Shown: positions 25,418 through 36,466, counted from the stretch's first letter. The stretch is 53,179 bases of DNA from Neisseria gonorrhoeae (GCF_003315235.1 NZ_QNRU01000013.1:1-53179), one strand, 5' to 3'. Numbers and translations are program-made. Notes: a model not told the origin generated them from the letters alone.

Positions 25418-26119
25418 ATGACGGAACCTGCGGCCGAAGGCGGCAAAGCTGCCAAGGCGTTAAAAAAATATCTGATTACAGGCATTTTGGTCTGGCTGCC
25501 GATTGCGGTAACGGTTTGGGTGGTTTCCTATATCGTTTCCGCGTCCGACCAGCTTGTCAACCTGCTGCCGAAGCAATGGCGGCCGCAATATGTTTTGGGG
25601 TTTAATATCCCCGGGCTCGGCGTTATTGTTGCCATTGCCGTATTGTTTGTAACCGGGTTATTTGCCGCAAACGTGTTGGGCCGGCAGATTCTTGCCGCGT
25701 GGGACAGCCTGTTGGGGCGGATTCCGGTTGTCAAATCCATCTATTCGAGTGTGAAAAAAGTATCCGAATCGCTGCTGTCCGACAGCAGCCGTTCGTTTAA
25801 AACGCCGGTACTCGTGCCGTTTCCCCAATCGGGTATTTGGACAATCGCATTCGTGTCCGGTCAGGTGTCGAATGCGGTTAAGGCCGCATTGCCGCAGGAT
25901 GGCGATTATCTTTCCGTGTATGTCCCGACCACGCCCAACCCGACCGGCGGTTACTATATTATGGTAAAGAAAAGCGATGTGCGCGAACTCGATATGAGCG
26001 TGGACGAAGCGTTGAAATATGTGATTTCGCTGGGTATGGTCATCCCTGACGACCTGCCCGTCAAAACATTGGCAGGACCTATGCCGCCTGAAAAGGCGGA
26101 GTTGCCCGAACAACAATAA
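25418..26119 (+). CDS. DUF502-family membrane protein
   Basis: The 233-residue protein has two hydrophobic helices (ITGILVWLPIAVTVWVV and VIVAIAVLFVTGLFAANVLG). A conserved soluble part follows with GRIPVVKSIYSSVKKV, PFPQSG and YVPTTPNPTGGYY, the DUF502 core. Its role is not established in bacteria. GGA precedes ATG 25418 at 9 bases. It sits between pldA and aspS; a DUS precedes aspS. Confidence 0.88.
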   Translation: MTEPAAEGGKAAKALKKYLITGILVWLPIAVTVWVVSYIVSASDQLVNLLPKQWRPQYVLGFNIPGLGVIVAIAVLFVTGLFAANVLGRQILAAWDSLLGRIPVVKSIYSSVKKVSESLLSDSSRSFKTPVLVPFPQSGIWTIAFVSGQVSNAVKAALPQDGDYLSVYVPTTPNPTGGYYIMVKKSDVRELDMSVDEALKYVISLGMVIPDDLPVKTLAGPMPPEKAELPEQQ

Positions 26120-26176
26120 AGCTGCCGTTCAGACGGCATTTTCTGTTTTCAGTTTAAATCAATAAAAGGTGATTTT

Positions 26177-27985
26177 ATGCGTACCAACTATTGCGGCCTG
26201 ATCAGCGAGCAATACTTAGGCCAAACCGTTACCGTCAAAGGCTGGGTACACCGCCGGCGCGACCACGGCGGTGTGATTTTTATCGACCTGCGCGACCGCG
26301 AAGGCATCGTCCAAGTCGTGATCGATCCCGACACGCCCGAAGCGTTTGCCGCTGCCGATTCCGCCCGTAACGAATACGTTTTGGGCATTGCCGGCCGCGT
26401 ACGCAACCGTCCCGAAGGCACGACCAACGACAAAATGATTTCCGGCAAAATCGAAATCCTTGCCAAAGAAATCGAAGTGTTGAACGCCGCCGCTACGCCG
26501 CCGTTCCAAATCGACGACGAAAACATCAGCGAAAACGTGCGCCTGACCAACCGCGTTATCGACCTGCGCCGCCCTGTGATGCAGCGCAACCTGCGCCTGC
26601 GTTACCAAGTCGCTATGGGCGTTCGCCGTTATCTGGACGCGCAAGGCTTCATCGACATCGAAACGCCGATGCTGACCCGCTCCACTCCGGAAGGCGCGCG
26701 CGACTACCTCGTACCGAGCCGCGTTCATCCGGGCGAGTTTTTCGCGCTGCCGCAATCGCCGCAATTATTCAAACAACTGTTGATGGTGGCGGGTTTCGAC
26801 CGTTACTACCAAATCACCAAGTGCTTCCGTGACGAAGACTTGCGCGCCGACCGCCAACCTGAATTCACTCAAATCGACTTGGAAACCTCGTTCCTGAACG
26901 AGGATGAAATCATGGACATCACTGAAGGCATGGCCAAACAAGTCTTCAAAGATGCTTTGAACGTAGATTTGGGCGGCTTCCCACGCATGCCTTATTCTGA
27001 AGCCATGTTCTACTACGGCTCTGACAAACCGGACATGCGCATCAACTTAAAATTCACCGAGTTGACCGACCTGATGAAAACGGAAGAATTCAAAGTCTTC
27101 CGTGGCGCAGCCGACATGAAAGGCGGCCGCGTAGTCGCTCTGCGCGTGCCGAACGGCGCCAAATTCAGCCGCAAAGAAATCGACGAATACACTAAATTTG
27201 TCGGCATCTACGGCGCGAAAGGTCTGGCATACATCAAAGTAAACGATGCGGGCAACCTCTCCAACGGCGAAGACAGCGGCCTGCAATCTCCAATCGTAAA
27301 ATTCTTGTCTGAAAACGCCCTGAAAGAAATCATCGAGCGTACCGCCGCGCAAAACGGCGACATCATCTTCTTCGGTGCGGACAAAGCCAAAGTCGTGAAC
27401 GAAGCCGTCGGCGCATTGCGTATCAAAGTCGGCTTGGAACACGGCAAAGACAACGGCTACTTCACAGACGAATGGAAACCTTTGTGGGTTGTCGATTTCC
27501 CGATGTTCGAATACGACGAAGAAGCCGACCGCTACGTTGCCGTACACCATCCGTTTACCGCTCCTAAAGAAGGTCATGAAGACCTGATGGTTTCCGATCC
27601 TGCAAACTGCCTGGCCCGTGCCTACGATATGGTATTGAACGGCTGGGAAATCGGCGGAGGCTCTATCCGTATCCACCGTGCAGACGTACAAGGGAAAGTG
27701 TTTGCCGCGCTGAAAATCAGCCCTGAAGAGCAACAAGAGAAATTCGGCTTCCTCTTGGACAACCTGAAATTCGGTGCGCCTCCTCACGGCGGCCTTGCAT
27801 TCGGCCTCGACCGTCTGGTAACGCTGATGACCGGTGCCGAATCCATCCGCGACGTGATTGCCTTCCCGAAAACACAACGCGCCCAATGCCTGCTGACCGA
27901 TGCGCCCAACAGCGTGGACGATAAGCAGTTGCGTGAATTGAGCCTGCGTCTGCGTCAAAAAGCAGTTGAAACAAAAGAAGCATAA
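26177..27985 (+). CDS. aspS: Aspartyl-tRNA synthetase
   Basis: The 602-residue class IIb synthetase has an N-terminal OB anticodon-binding domain ([22 protein letters not shown]), catalytic motifs 2 ([16 protein letters not shown]) and 3 ([15 protein letters not shown]), and the bacterial GAD insertion between them. As Neisseria is believed to lack AsnRS, this enzyme is probably non-discriminating and also charges tRNA-Asn (gene at 41658) for later amidation by GatCAB; that is inference. A strong non-DUS terminator follows. Confidence 0.96.
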   Translation: MRTNYCGLISEQYLGQTVTVKGWVHRRRDHGGVIFIDLRDREGIVQVVIDPDTPEAFAAADSARNEYVLGIAGRVRNRPEGTTNDKMISGKIEILAKEIEVLNAAATPPFQIDDENISENVRLTNRVIDLRRPVMQRNLRLRYQVAMGVRRYLDAQGFIDIETPMLTRSTPEGARDYLVPSRVHPGEFFALPQSPQLFKQLLMVAGFDRYYQITKCFRDEDLRADRQPEFTQIDLETSFLNEDEIMDITEGMAKQVFKDALNVDLGGFPRMPYSEAMFYYGSDKPDMRINLKFTELTDLMKTEEFKVFRGAADMKGGRVVALRVPNGAKFSRKEIDEYTKFVGIYGAKGLAYIKVNDAGNLSNGEDSGLQSPIVKFLSENALKEIIERTAAQNGDIIFFGADKAKVVNEAVGALRIKVGLEHGKDNGYFTDEWKPLWVVDFPMFEYDEEADRYVAVHHPFTAPKEGHEDLMVSDPANCLARAYDMVLNGWEIGGGSIRIHRADVQGKVFAALKISPEEQQEKFGFLLDNLKFGAPPHGGLAFGLDRLVTLMTGAESIRDVIAFPKTQRAQCLLTDAPNSVDDKQLRELSLRLRQKAVETKEA

Positions 27986-27990
27986 GGAAA

Positions 27991-28018
27991 ACAGAGCCGT
28001 TTGACGGCTCTGTTTTTT
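27991..28018 (+). terminator. Intrinsic terminator of aspS
   Basis: ACAGAGCCGT and its partner ACGGCTCTGT form a GC-rich stem ending in a T6 run. Confidence 0.9.
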
Positions 28019-28134
28019 CAGACGGCATTTACGCTTCTTGACTTCCCTCTAATTCAAACCTAATTTTGCTGTGTTTTAATGGCGGTATTGAAAAACACAT
28101 CTTGTTCAATCAACCGATAAAAAAAGGACTGAAA

Positions 28135-28419
28135 ATGAAAAAACTGTTATTGGCCGCCGTTGTTTCCCTAAATGCCGCAACCGCATTTGCCGGCGACTCT
28201 GCCGAGCGTCAGATTTACGGCGATCCCCATTTTGAACAAAACCGCACAAAAGCCGTGAAAATGTTGGAACAGCGCGGTTATCAGGTTTACGATGTCGATG
28301 CCGACGACCACTGGGGCAAACCTGTTTTGGAAGTGGAAGCCTATAAAGACGGCCGCGAATACGACATCGTGTTGTCTTACCCCGACCTGAAAATCATCAA
28401 AGAGCAGCTCGATCGCTGA
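28135..28419 (+). CDS. Small secreted PepSY-domain protein
   Basis: The 94-residue protein has a cleavable signal (KKLLLAAVVSLNAATAFA|GD) and one PepSY-like domain. The domain's typical helix-strand run is KMLEQRGYQVYDVDADDHWGKPVLEVEAYKDGREYDIVLS. PepSY proteins are thought to inhibit proteases or sense envelope stress; the exact role here is unknown. AAAAAAGGA lies just before ATG 28135. It is monocistronic between two terminators. Confidence 0.85.
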   Translation: MKKLLLAAVVSLNAATAFAGDSAERQIYGDPHFEQNRTKAVKMLEQRGYQVYDVDADDHWGKPVLEVEAYKDGREYDIVLSYPDLKIIKEQLDR

Positions 28420-28443
28420 CTCCTTTGATGGAAAGATGAACCA

Positions 28444-28475
28444 AAATGCCGTCTGAAGCGTTCAGACGGCATTTT
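28444..28475. terminator. DUS inverted-repeat terminator
   Basis: AAAATGCCGTCTGAA, a 2-base loop and the complementary arm ending in ATTTT. Confidence 0.88.
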
Positions 28476-28520
28476 GCCTGTTCCTCATCAGGTATGAGGC
28501 AGGCTTTTCTTATTAAAAAA

Positions 28521-28548
28521 ATGACATTTCACGCTGATTTGTTATAAT
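28521..28548 (+). promoter_or_regulatory. speA promoter
   Basis: ATGACA (28521-28526), a 16-bp gap and a consensus TATAAT (28543-28548), 38 bp before the speA start. Confidence 0.7.
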
Positions 28549-28585
28549 CATTCCTTTTCAACACGACAGACGGAGCAGGTTTATT

Positions 28586-30478
28586 ATGCCTATCCTTACC
28601 ATCCGTGAAGTGTGCAACATTAATCATTGGAGCATAGGTTATTATGATGTTGACGATTCCGGCGAAATCATCGTCCGCCCCAATCCCTCGCAACACAATC
28701 AAACTGTTTCACTGCAAAAACTGACTGAAGCCGTGCAACAAAAACATCAGGCGCGCCTGCCTGTTTTGTTTTGTTTTCCGCAAATCCTCGAACACCGCCT
28801 CCGCGACATTAACCGCGCCTTTCAGACGGCACGGGAAGAGTGCGGCTATAAGGGCGGTTATTGTTTGGTTTACCCTATCAAGGTCAACCAACACCGCCGC
28901 GTCATCGAGTCGCTTATGTCAAGCGGACAACCGCATGGTTTGGAAGCCGGTTCTAAAGCCGAACTGATGGCGGTTTTGGCACACGCCGGCACCCGGCAAA
29001 CATTAATCGTCTGCAACGGCTATAAAGACCGTGAATATATCCGTTTCGCCTTGATGGGCGAAAAACTGGGGCATCAGGTTTATTTGGTGATTGAGAAGCT
29101 GTCCGAAATACAAATGGTATTGGAAGAGGCGGAAAAACTCGGCATCAAGCCCCGTTTGGGTGTGCGCGCCAGACTGGCTTCCCAAGGTTCGGGAAAATGG
29201 CAGTCTTCGGGTGGGGAAAAATCAAAATTCGGCTTGTCGGCTTCCCAAGTTTTGCAACTGGTCGATATTTTGAAACAAAAAAACAGGCTGGACTGCCTGC
29301 AGCTTTTGCATTTCCATTTGGGCTCGCAGCTTGGGAACATCCGTGATGTTGCCACAGGTGTACACGAATCGGCTCGGTTTTATGTTGAGTTGCACAAACT
29401 GGGGGTAAATATCCGCTGTTTTGATGTAGGTGGCGGGCTTGGCGTGGATTACGAAGGAAACCGCACACAATCGGATTGTTCCGTTAATTACAGCCTGAAC
29501 GAATATGCCGCCACAGTCGTATGGGGCATCAGTCAGGCTTGTCTCGAACACGGGCTGCCGCATCCGACAATCATTACCGAGAGCGGGCGCGGCATTACCG
29601 CACATCACGCCGTTTTGGTTGCTAATGTTATAGGCGTTGAACGTTACAAACCGCGTCGGCTGGATGCGCCATCGCCCGAAGCACCGCGTGTGTTGCACAG
29701 TATGTGGGAAACTTGGACGGATATTTCCGCCTCGCGGGAAAAACGTTCCTTACGCAGCTGGATACACGAAGGGCAGTTTGATCTTGCCGATGTGCATAAT
29801 CAGTATAATGTCGGGCTGTTGAGTTTGGCGCAACGTGCGTGGGCGGAGCAACTGTATTTAAATATCTGTCATGAAGTCGGCGAATTGTTTAATGAAAAAC
29901 ACCGGTCTCACCGAACCATTATTGACGAATTGCAAGAACGTTTTGCCGATAAGCTGTATGTCAATTTCTCACTCTTCCAATCTTTGCCCGATGCTTGGGG
30001 CATAGATCAACTTTTCCCTGTTTGTCCTATTACCGGTTTGAATGAACCGATTGCGCGCCGCGCCGTGTTGTTGGACATTACCTGCGATTCAGACGGTACG
30101 ATTGACCACTACATCGACGGCGACGGCATCGCCGGTACGATGCCTATGCCTGATTATCCCGAAGAAGAGCCGCCGTTTTTAGGCTTTTTTATGGTGGGAG
30201 CATATCAGGAAATACTCGGCAATATGCACAATCTTTTCGGCGACACTGCCACTGCTGATGTTGTTGTAAGGGAAGACGGACAATTTACCGTCATCGATTA
30301 CGATGAAGGAAACACCGTTGCCGATATGCTCGAATACGTTTATCAAGATCCGAAAGAGCTGATGAAACGCTATCGCGAACAAATCGAACATTCAGACCTT
30401 CCTGCCTCGCAGGCTATGTCTTTCTTAAAAGAACTCGAAGCGGGGCTTAATGGTTATACCTATTTGGAAGACGAATAG
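28586..30478 (+). CDS. speA: Biosynthetic arginine decarboxylase
   Basis: The 630-residue PLP enzyme of the fold-III decarboxylase group converts arginine to agmatine. The PLP lysine is in [11 protein letters not shown] (Lys99). Further signatures are [25 protein letters not shown] and ITESGRGI. The length matches bacterial SpeA. Together with speB 98 bp downstream it makes putrescine. It has its own promoter. Confidence 0.96.
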   Translation: MPILTIREVCNINHWSIGYYDVDDSGEIIVRPNPSQHNQTVSLQKLTEAVQQKHQARLPVLFCFPQILEHRLRDINRAFQTAREECGYKGGYCLVYPIKVNQHRRVIESLMSSGQPHGLEAGSKAELMAVLAHAGTRQTLIVCNGYKDREYIRFALMGEKLGHQVYLVIEKLSEIQMVLEEAEKLGIKPRLGVRARLASQGSGKWQSSGGEKSKFGLSASQVLQLVDILKQKNRLDCLQLLHFHLGSQLGNIRDVATGVHESARFYVELHKLGVNIRCFDVGGGLGVDYEGNRTQSDCSVNYSLNEYAATVVWGISQACLEHGLPHPTIITESGRGITAHHAVLVANVIGVERYKPRRLDAPSPEAPRVLHSMWETWTDISASREKRSLRSWIHEGQFDLADVHNQYNVGLLSLAQRAWAEQLYLNICHEVGELFNEKHRSHRTIIDELQERFADKLYVNFSLFQSLPDAWGIDQLFPVCPITGLNEPIARRAVLLDITCDSDGTIDHYIDGDGIAGTMPMPDYPEEEPPFLGFFMVGAYQEILGNMHNLFGDTATADVVVREDGQFTVIDYDEGNTVADMLEYVYQDPKELMKRYREQIEHSDLPASQAMSFLKELEAGLNGYTYLEDE

Positions 30479-30576
30479 ACGCATCAAGGTATCGGATATG
30501 TCGTCTGAAGCCCGATTTTCTTACTCAAACACCAATCATCACGACCGATTGAAACCAATTACAAGGAATCATTACG

Positions 30577-31500
30577 ATGCAATACAGCACACTGGCAGGA
30601 CAAACCGACAACTCCCTCGTTTCCAATAATTTCGGGTTTTTGCGCCTGCCGCTTAATTTTATGCCGTATGAAAGCCATGCCGATTGGGTTATTACCGGCG
30701 TGCCTTATGATATGGCGGTTTCAGGGCGTTCCGGCGCGCGTTTCGGTCCTGAAGCCATCCGGCGCGCCTCCGTCAACCTCGCTTGGGAGCACCGCAGGTT
30801 TCCGTGGACATTTGATGTGCGCGAACGCCTGAACATTATTGATTGCGGCGACTTGGTTTTTTCTTTTGGCGACAGCAGGGATTTTGTCGAAAAAATGGAA
30901 GCGCACGCCGGCAAATTACTTTCTTTCGGCAAACGCTGTTTGAGTTTGGGCGGCGACCATTTCATTACCCTCCCGTTGTTGCGCGCCCACGCCCGCTATT
31001 TCGGCAAACTCGCACTGATTCATTTTGACGCGCACACCGACACCTACGACAACGGCAGCGAATACGACCACGGCACGATGTTTTATACCGCCCCCAAGGA
31101 AGGCCTCATCGACCCGTCCCGTTCCGTACAAATCGGCATACGCACCGAACACAGTAAAAAATTGCCTTTTACTGTGTTGTCCGCCCCCAAAGTCAATGAA
31201 GACAGTGTTGAAGAGACCGTCCGTAAAATCAAAGAAACCGTCGGCAATATGCCCGTTTACCTGACTTTCGACATAGACTGTCTCGACCCGTCGTTCGCCC
31301 CCGGGACCGGTACGCCCGTATGCGGCGGCTTGAGCAGCGACAGGGCATTAAAAATCCTACGTGGGCTGACGGATCTCGACATCGTCGGTATGGATGTTGT
31401 AGAAGTTGCCCCCTCTTACGACCAATCCGACATTACCGCTTTGGCCGGCGCCACAATTGCCTTGGAAATGCTTTACCTTCAAGGTGCGAAAAAGGACTGA
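30577..31500 (+). CDS. speB: Agmatinase
   Basis: The 307-residue ureohydrolase converts agmatine to putrescine and urea. The binuclear Mn site is visible in [19 protein letters not shown] and [24 protein letters not shown] precedes ATG 30577. It lies downstream of speA, probably in the same transcript, and the gene pair forms the ADC route to putrescine. No urease genes are in the window. Confidence 0.95.
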   Translation: MQYSTLAGQTDNSLVSNNFGFLRLPLNFMPYESHADWVITGVPYDMAVSGRSGARFGPEAIRRASVNLAWEHRRFPWTFDVRERLNIIDCGDLVFSFGDSRDFVEKMEAHAGKLLSFGKRCLSLGGDHFITLPLLRAHARYFGKLALIHFDAHTDTYDNGSEYDHGTMFYTAPKEGLIDPSRSVQIGIRTEHSKKLPFTVLSAPKVNEDSVEETVRKIKETVGNMPVYLTFDIDCLDPSFAPGTGTPVCGGLSSDRALKILRGLTDLDIVGMDVVEVAPSYDQSDITALAGATIALEMLYLQGAKKD

Positions 31501-31697
31501 ACGTCCGGCATCCCCCGGGTTTTCGCCGTGCCGTTCAAACGGCGTATTCAGTCTAATGAAAATTCAAATACTGAAACAAAAGTTGCCCGGAGCCGCATAT
31601 CGGAAAGACGGTGAAATATCGTAATATAACTTATAAAACAATTAGTTAAATATTATTTTTCCGATTTTTCGGGACGGTCTTTTTTACGGAGGTCAAT

Positions 31698-33164
31698 ATG
31701 ATGAAATTGGGTTTCAAACCGATACCCCTCGCCATTGCCGCAGTATTGTGCGCCCTGGTTTTGGCACTGCCCGTACCCGACGGGGTCAAGCCTCAGGCTT
31801 GGACGCTGCTGGCTATGTTTGTCGGTGTGATTGCCGCCATTATCGGCAAGGTTATGCCGTTGGGCGCGCTGTCGATTATTGCCGTCGGGTTGGTCGCAGT
31901 AACCGGCGTAACCGCCGACAAACCGGGCGCGGCGATGAGCGATGCGTTGAGTGCGTTCGCCAATCCGTTGATTTGGCTGATTGCCATCGCAGTTATGATT
32001 TCGCGCGGTTTGCTCAAAACAGGGCTGGGGATGCGTATCGGATATTTGTTTATCGCCGTTTTTGGAAGAAAAACGCTGGGCATCGGTTACAGTCTCGCTC
32101 TTTCCGAACTGCTGCTGGCTCCCGTTACCCCTTCCAATACCGCGCGCGGCGGCGGCATTATACATCCGATTATGCAGTCGATTGCCGGCAGTTACGGCTC
32201 CAATCCCGCAAAAGGCACAGAAGGCAAGATGGGTAAATATTTGGCTTTGGTCAATTATCATTCCAATCCCATTTCGTCGGCTATGTTTATTACTGCAACT
32301 GCCCCCAACCCTTTAATCGTCAACTTGATTGCCGAAAATTTAGGCAGTAGTTTCCGTCTTTCTTGGGGGGCGTGGGCGTGGGCAATGGCTGTTCCCGGCG
32401 TTATCGCCTTTTTCGTTATGCCTTTGATTTTATATTTTTTGTATCCGCCTGAAATTAAAGAAACGCCCAATGCTGTTCAATTTGCCAAAGACCGTCTGAG
32501 CGAGATGGGTAAAATGTCGGCAGACGAAATCATTATGGCGGTCATTTTCGGTATCTTGCTGCTGTTGTGGGCAGATGTTCCCGCCCTTATTACCGGCAAT
32601 CACGCTTTTAGTATCAACGCCACCGCCACCGCATTTATCGGATTAAGCCTGCTTTTGCTTTCCGGTGTATTGACTTGGGACGATGTTTTGAAAGAAAAAA
32701 GCGCGTGGGATACGATTATTTGGTTTGGCGCATTGATTATGATGGCCGCATTTTTAAATAAACTCGGACTGATTAAATGGTTCTCCGGAGTGTTGGCGGA
32801 AAGTGTCGGCGGTTTGGGCGTTAGCGGCACGGCTGCGGGCGTAATCCTCGTGCTTGCTTATATGTATGCGCATTATATGTTTGCCAGTACTACTGCACAT
32901 ATTACCGCTATGTTCGGCGCATTTCTCGCTGCTGCCGTTTCACTGAATGCCCCGGCGATGCCGACCGCGCTGATGATGGCGGCCGCATCCAACATTATGA
33001 TGACCCTCACTCATTATGCGACCGGTACTTCACCTGTGATTTTCGGCTCGGGCTACACCACAATGGGAGAATGGTGGAAGGCGGGTTTTGTCATGAGCGT
33101 AGTCAATTTTCTGATTTTTTCCGTTATCGGCAGCATTTGGTGGAAAGTTCTGGGATATTGGTAA
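31698..33164 (+). CDS. DASS-family anion transporter (dicarboxylate/2-oxoglutarate type)
   Basis: The 488-residue inner-membrane carrier has about 12-14 helices and the DASS (SLC13/CitT) signatures LAPVTPSNTARGGGI and MTLTHYATGTSPVIFGSGY, which form the two SNT/T-type substrate and sodium sites. Likely substrates are 2-oxoglutarate, malate, succinate or citrate; sequence alone does not decide. GGAGG precedes the ATGATG start. The 197-bp leader (31501-31697) shows no gene. Confidence 0.9.
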   Translation: MMKLGFKPIPLAIAAVLCALVLALPVPDGVKPQAWTLLAMFVGVIAAIIGKVMPLGALSIIAVGLVAVTGVTADKPGAAMSDALSAFANPLIWLIAIAVMISRGLLKTGLGMRIGYLFIAVFGRKTLGIGYSLALSELLLAPVTPSNTARGGGIIHPIMQSIAGSYGSNPAKGTEGKMGKYLALVNYHSNPISSAMFITATAPNPLIVNLIAENLGSSFRLSWGAWAWAMAVPGVIAFFVMPLILYFLYPPEIKETPNAVQFAKDRLSEMGKMSADEIIMAVIFGILLLLWADVPALITGNHAFSINATATAFIGLSLLLLSGVLTWDDVLKEKSAWDTIIWFGALIMMAAFLNKLGLIKWFSGVLAESVGGLGVSGTAAGVILVLAYMYAHYMFASTTAHITAMFGAFLAAAVSLNAPAMPTALMMAAASNIMMTLTHYATGTSPVIFGSGYTTMGEWWKAGFVMSVVNFLIFSVIGSIWWKVLGYW

Positions 33165-33220
33165 AGGGAAAAATAAATTTCCAATCTGTGTTTATTTGAT
33201 TGGGCGACTATTATCGTGAA

Positions 33221-33253
33221 ATATGCCGTCTAAAGCCTTCAGACGGCATATTT
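33221..33253. terminator. Imperfect DUS terminator
   Basis: The left arm is GCCGTCTAAA (one base off) and the right arm is a perfect TTCAGACGGCAT. It serves the transporter gene; the converging L,D-transpeptidase gene ends ~115 bp further on. Confidence 0.7.
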
Positions 33254-33367
33254 GTGCGCTTGGATGTTGCAGAAAGCGGCAGGGCGGCGGTGTAGGAAAA
33301 GCCAAACAAAAACCAAACCGCCTGTCAACTTCTGATAAACATAAGTATTAAATAATCAGAAGGTTAT

Positions 33368-34402
33368 TCAATTACCTAAACGCAAATTCCCCTGCCGTAT
33401 CACATCTATTGAAAATAATACATCAACCGGCTCGGAAGCAGCCTGATCAGGTGATTCTACTTGCGGCGATGAATCGGCAGCCGGTTCGGTATAGGCAGTC
33501 GGCGTGCCGTCGGATTGGGTATTTAAATGCGCTTGTGCCTCGGGCGTGTGTACATCAGGCACTTCGGGCGTGCGTGTCTCGGATACTTCGGCAGAGTTGG
33601 TTTCCTCAGTTTGTTCAATGACTTCAGCTTGGCTGTATGAGGAAGAACCCTGTATCCACGCCAGCGATTTGAGCGGCATCTTCATCTTGCCGTTTTTGCC
33701 GCAGGTCAGACAGACGGCCGATCCGGTGCGGTCTTTGAGTACGGCATCGACTTTCTCGGGCGCGATGGTTTTGCCCTGTGTTTTTGCCCATTGCCCGATG
33801 CTTTTTTTCAGGGAGGCGGTGTCAAGGTTGTTCTTACCGTAAGGGTCGCGGAAGGCGGCAAGCCACAGGTTGCGATCCGCATCTTCATTGAGGCCCGCCA
33901 TTTGATAGATGACGGAGGCGGGCGAGCCGGTGGCGATGGTTTTGGCAAACTCGAGCGCGTCGGGCGATTTCATGCGGACGCAGCCGTGACTCCGGATGCC
34001 CGGGACGCTGGCCGGTGCATTGGTTCCGTGTATGCCCAAACCGAGTTTCGGGTCTCCTAAGCGGACAAAAACCGGCCCCAAAGGGTTGTCCGGGCCGGCG
34101 GCTATGGTTTTTACGCCGTCGCCGCGTTCTTTCTGTATGGATTTTGGGATGTGCCAAACAGGGTTATAGGCTTTCGCCCCGATTTTATGTTCGCCTAGAT
34201 TGGTTTGTGTCATCGCCCGACCTACTGCAACGGGATAAACCTTGGTCAGTTTGCCGTCGGTGTAGAGGAACAGGCGTTGCTGAGGGATGTTAATGAAGAC
34301 ATGTTGACCTTGTGCGACGGGGGAGACATCGGGAATGACGGTGTTTGCGTATGAAAAACCGCTTATCAATAGTGCGGCAGTGCGGCAGATTGTTTTATTC
34401 AT
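33368..34402 (-). CDS. L,D-transpeptidase (YkuD/ErfK family)
   Basis: The 344-residue secreted protein has a signal peptide (to ~residue 19, FSYANT). The YkuD domain (~32-165) has HGTNAP (His125) and the catalytic SHGCVRM (Cys141). The family makes 3-3 peptidoglycan cross-links or attaches proteins to the wall. The C-terminal ~90 residues are rich in Thr, Glu, Pro and Ser (PEVPDVHTPEAQ), a low-complexity tail. ATG 34402 starts the signal peptide. A C-x2-C motif (CLTCGKNG) lies before the tail. Confidence 0.9.
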   Translation of the reverse strand: MNKTICRTAALLISGFSYANTVIPDVSPVAQGQHVFINIPQQRLFLYTDGKLTKVYPVAVGRAMTQTNLGEHKIGAKAYNPVWHIPKSIQKERGDGVKTIAAGPDNPLGPVFVRLGDPKLGLGIHGTNAPASVPGIRSHGCVRMKSPDALEFAKTIATGSPASVIYQMAGLNEDADRNLWLAAFRDPYGKNNLDTASLKKSIGQWAKTQGKTIAPEKVDAVLKDRTGSAVCLTCGKNGKMKMPLKSLAWIQGSSSYSQAEVIEQTEETNSAEVSETRTPEVPDVHTPEAQAHLNTQSDGTPTAYTEPAADSSPQVESPDQAASEPVDVLFSIDVIRQGNLRLGN

Positions 34403-34507
34403 ATCAAAATATGGTGTGTGTCCGATAGGTTTTCGGCAAATCATACCTGAAACCGTACCAATTTGTGCGAAAATATGCGCTTCGGTACAGTGCGGACGGA
34501 TTGGGTA

Positions 34508-34645
34508 ATGGCAACGGAAACAAATATCGCGGAAATTTCCGCCTTGGATTATGAAGGCAGGGGTGTGGCAAAGGTCGGCGGCAAAACGATTTTCATTAAA
34601 GGGGCATTACTTGATTGTTTGATGCTGGGTTGCTTCAGGCTTTAA
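34508..34645 (+). pseudogene. rlmD: 5' stub of rlmD (23S rRNA m5U1939 methyltransferase)
   Basis: The frame starts MATETNIAEISALDYEGRG and continues KVGGKTIFIKGAL, the TRAM-domain start of RlmD/RumA. After about 34 codons the homology stops (near 34608), where a new AT-rich sequence begins, and the frame ends at 34645. The catalytic methyltransferase part is absent. The break coincides with the left edge of the biotin cluster, so the gene was cut by that insertion. A complete copy, if any, is not in this window. Confidence 0.75.
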
Positions 34646-34680
34646 CTCAGGAATATTTACATCATAATGAAAGTTTTTAG
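34615..34680 (+). pseudogene. 3' tail of a gene upstream of bioF, possibly bioA
   Basis: A 21-codon frame, [21 protein letters not shown] then TAG (wording split: [21 protein letters not shown]), reads as protein and overlaps the bioF start by 14 bp. In the presumed Haemophilus donor, bioA precedes bioF, so this may be its end; that assignment is inference. Confidence 0.35.
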
Positions 34681-35809
34681 ACAACAGCTTGAACAACTCG
34701 GCGCGCAAAATCAATATCGTTCGATTCCGGATTTGATTCATCAAGGGCGGTATATTACGCGGGAAAACCGCAAAATGCTGAATATGTCGTCTAATGATTA
34801 TTTGGGGTTGGCATCAGATGAAAACTTACGCCGGTCTTTTTTGCAGCAATACGGCGGTAATTTTCCCTCTTTTACCAGTTCTTCATCACGTTTATTAACG
34901 GGCAACTTTCCTATTTATACCGATTTGGAAGAGCTTGTCGCACAACGTTTCCAACGGGAAAGCGCGTTATTGTTCAACAGCGGCTATCACGCCAATCTCG
35001 GTATTTTGCCTGCTTTGACGACGACGAAAAGTTTGATTTTGGCAGATAAATTCGTTCACGCCAGTATGATTGACGGCATCCGTTTGAGCCGGTGTGCGTT
35101 TTTCCGTTATCGTCATAATGATTATGAACATTTGAAAAATCTGCTTGAAAAAAACGTCGGAAAATTTGACCGCACTTTTATCGTTACCGAATCTGTTTTC
35201 AGTATGGACGGCGATGTGGCGGATTTGAAACAGCTTGTCCAATTAAAAAAACAGTTTCCCAATACTTATCTTTATGTGGATGAAGCCCACGCAATCGGTG
35301 TTTATGGGCAAAACGGATTGGGGATTGCCGAACGGGATAATCTGATTGCCGAGATTGATTTATTGGTCGGCACTTTCGGTAAAGCCTTAGCCTCGGTGGG
35401 GGCGTATGCCGTCTGCAACCAAGTATTGAAAGAATGTTTGATTAATCAAATGCGCCCATTGATTTTTTCAACCGCATTGCCGCCGTTTAATGTGGCTTGG
35501 ACTTATTTTATTTTTGAACGATTGCCGCAATTCTCAAAAGAAAGAAGTCATCTTGAGCAGTTAAGCGCATTTTTACGGCGGGAAGTGGCGCATCGGACGC
35601 AAATAATGCCGAGCGAAACCTGTATCGTCCCCTATATTTTAGGCGGGAATGAAGCCACCCTTGCCAAAGCGGAATATCTGCAAGGTCAGGGTTATTATTG
35701 CCTGCCCATCAGACCGCCGACAGTACCAAAAAACACATCCAGAATCCGCCTGTCTTTAACTGCCGATATGACAACGGATGAAGTGCGGCAGTTTGCGGCG
35801 TGCCTGTAA
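34667..35809 (+). CDS. bioF: 8-amino-7-oxononanoate synthase
   Basis: The 380-residue PLP enzyme condenses pimeloyl-ACP/CoA with alanine in biotin synthesis. It shows [31 protein letters not shown] and the PLP lysine in [10 protein letters not shown]. The gene is AT-rich and carries an exact Haemophilus uptake word (35169-35177) plus an 8/9 match at 35781. It has no neisserial DUS. The evidence points to acquisition from Haemophilus or a relative. The bioF-bioG-bioC-bioD order matches that genus. Confidence 0.92.
   Translation: MKVFRQQLEQLGAQNQYRSIPDLIHQGRYITRENRKMLNMSSNDYLGLASDENLRRSFLQQYGGNFPSFTSSSSRLLTGNFPIYTDLEELVAQRFQRESALLFNSGYHANLGILPALTTTKSLILADKFVHASMIDGIRLSRCAFFRYRHNDYEHLKNLLEKNVGKFDRTFIVTESVFSMDGDVADLKQLVQLKKQFPNTYLYVDEAHAIGVYGQNGLGIAERDNLIAEIDLLVGTFGKALASVGAYAVCNQVLKECLINQMRPLIFSTALPPFNVAWTYFIFERLPQFSKERSHLEQLSAFLRREVAHRTQIMPSETCIVPYILGGNEATLAKAEYLQGQGYYCLPIRPPTVPKNTSRIRLSLTADMTTDEVRQFAACL
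35169..35177 (-). other. Haemophilus uptake signal sequence (hUS core)
   Basis: An exact AAGTGCGGT on the minus strand, followed by the expected AT-rich tracts (CAAATTTT, later GTTTTTTT). It marks intergeneric DNA. Confidence 0.85.
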
Positions 35810-35818
35810 GGATATGAT

Positions 35819-36466
35819 ATGAAAACAAAATTTTACAATCATCAAGGCGAACATTTAATCCTGTATTTTGCAGGTTGGGGAATGCCGCCCGATGCTGTAA
35901 ATCATTTGATTTTGCCGGAAAATCACGATTTATTGATTTGCTATGATTATCAAGATTTAAATTTGGATTTTGATTTTTCCGCCTATCGGCACATCCGTTT
36001 GGTGGCGTGGTCAATGGGCGTTTGGGCGGCAGAGAGGGCATTGCAAGGAATAAGATTAAAATCCGCAACGGCAGTGAATGGCACAGGTTTGCCTTGCGAT
36101 GATAATTTCGGTATCCCTTGCGCCGTTTTTAAAGGCACATTGGAGAATCTCACAGAAAATACTCGTTCAAAGTTTGAACGTAGAATCTGTGGCGATAAAG
36201 CATCTTTTGAAGATTACCAACAATTTCCCGCCCGTCCGTTTGACGAAATTCATCAAGAACTTACCGCACTTTTTGCGATGATCGGGCAAGATAGGCGTAC
36301 AGATCTTATCCGCTGGACAAACGCCTTGTTCGGATCGGGCGATAAAATTTTTATTCCTGCCAATCAGCACCGATATTGGACACCGCGTTGCACCGTTCAA
36401 GAAACAGACGGCGGGCATTACCTGTTTTCAAGATTTACCCATTGGTCGGCACTATGGAATCACTGA
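35819..36466 (+). CDS. bioG: BioG-type pimeloyl-ACP methyl ester esterase
   Basis: The 215-residue alpha/beta-hydrolase has the YFAGWGMPPDAV N-terminus and the nucleophile elbow AWSMGVWAAE. BioG releases pimeloyl-ACP from its methyl ester and replaces BioH in Haemophilus, Neisseria and others. It starts 9 bp after bioF and overlaps bioC by 13 bp. It carries an exact Haemophilus uptake core at 36263-36271. Confidence 0.9.
   Translation: MKTKFYNHQGEHLILYFAGWGMPPDAVNHLILPENHDLLICYDYQDLNLDFDFSAYRHIRLVAWSMGVWAAERALQGIRLKSATAVNGTGLPCDDNFGIPCAVFKGTLENLTENTRSKFERRICGDKASFEDYQQFPARPFDEIHQELTALFAMIGQDRRTDLIRWTNALFGSGDKIFIPANQHRYWTPRCTVQETDGGHYLFSRFTHWSALWNH
36263..36271 (-). other. Haemophilus uptake signal sequence (hUS core)
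   Basis: An exact AAGTGCGGT on the minus strand inside bioG. Confidence 0.85.
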
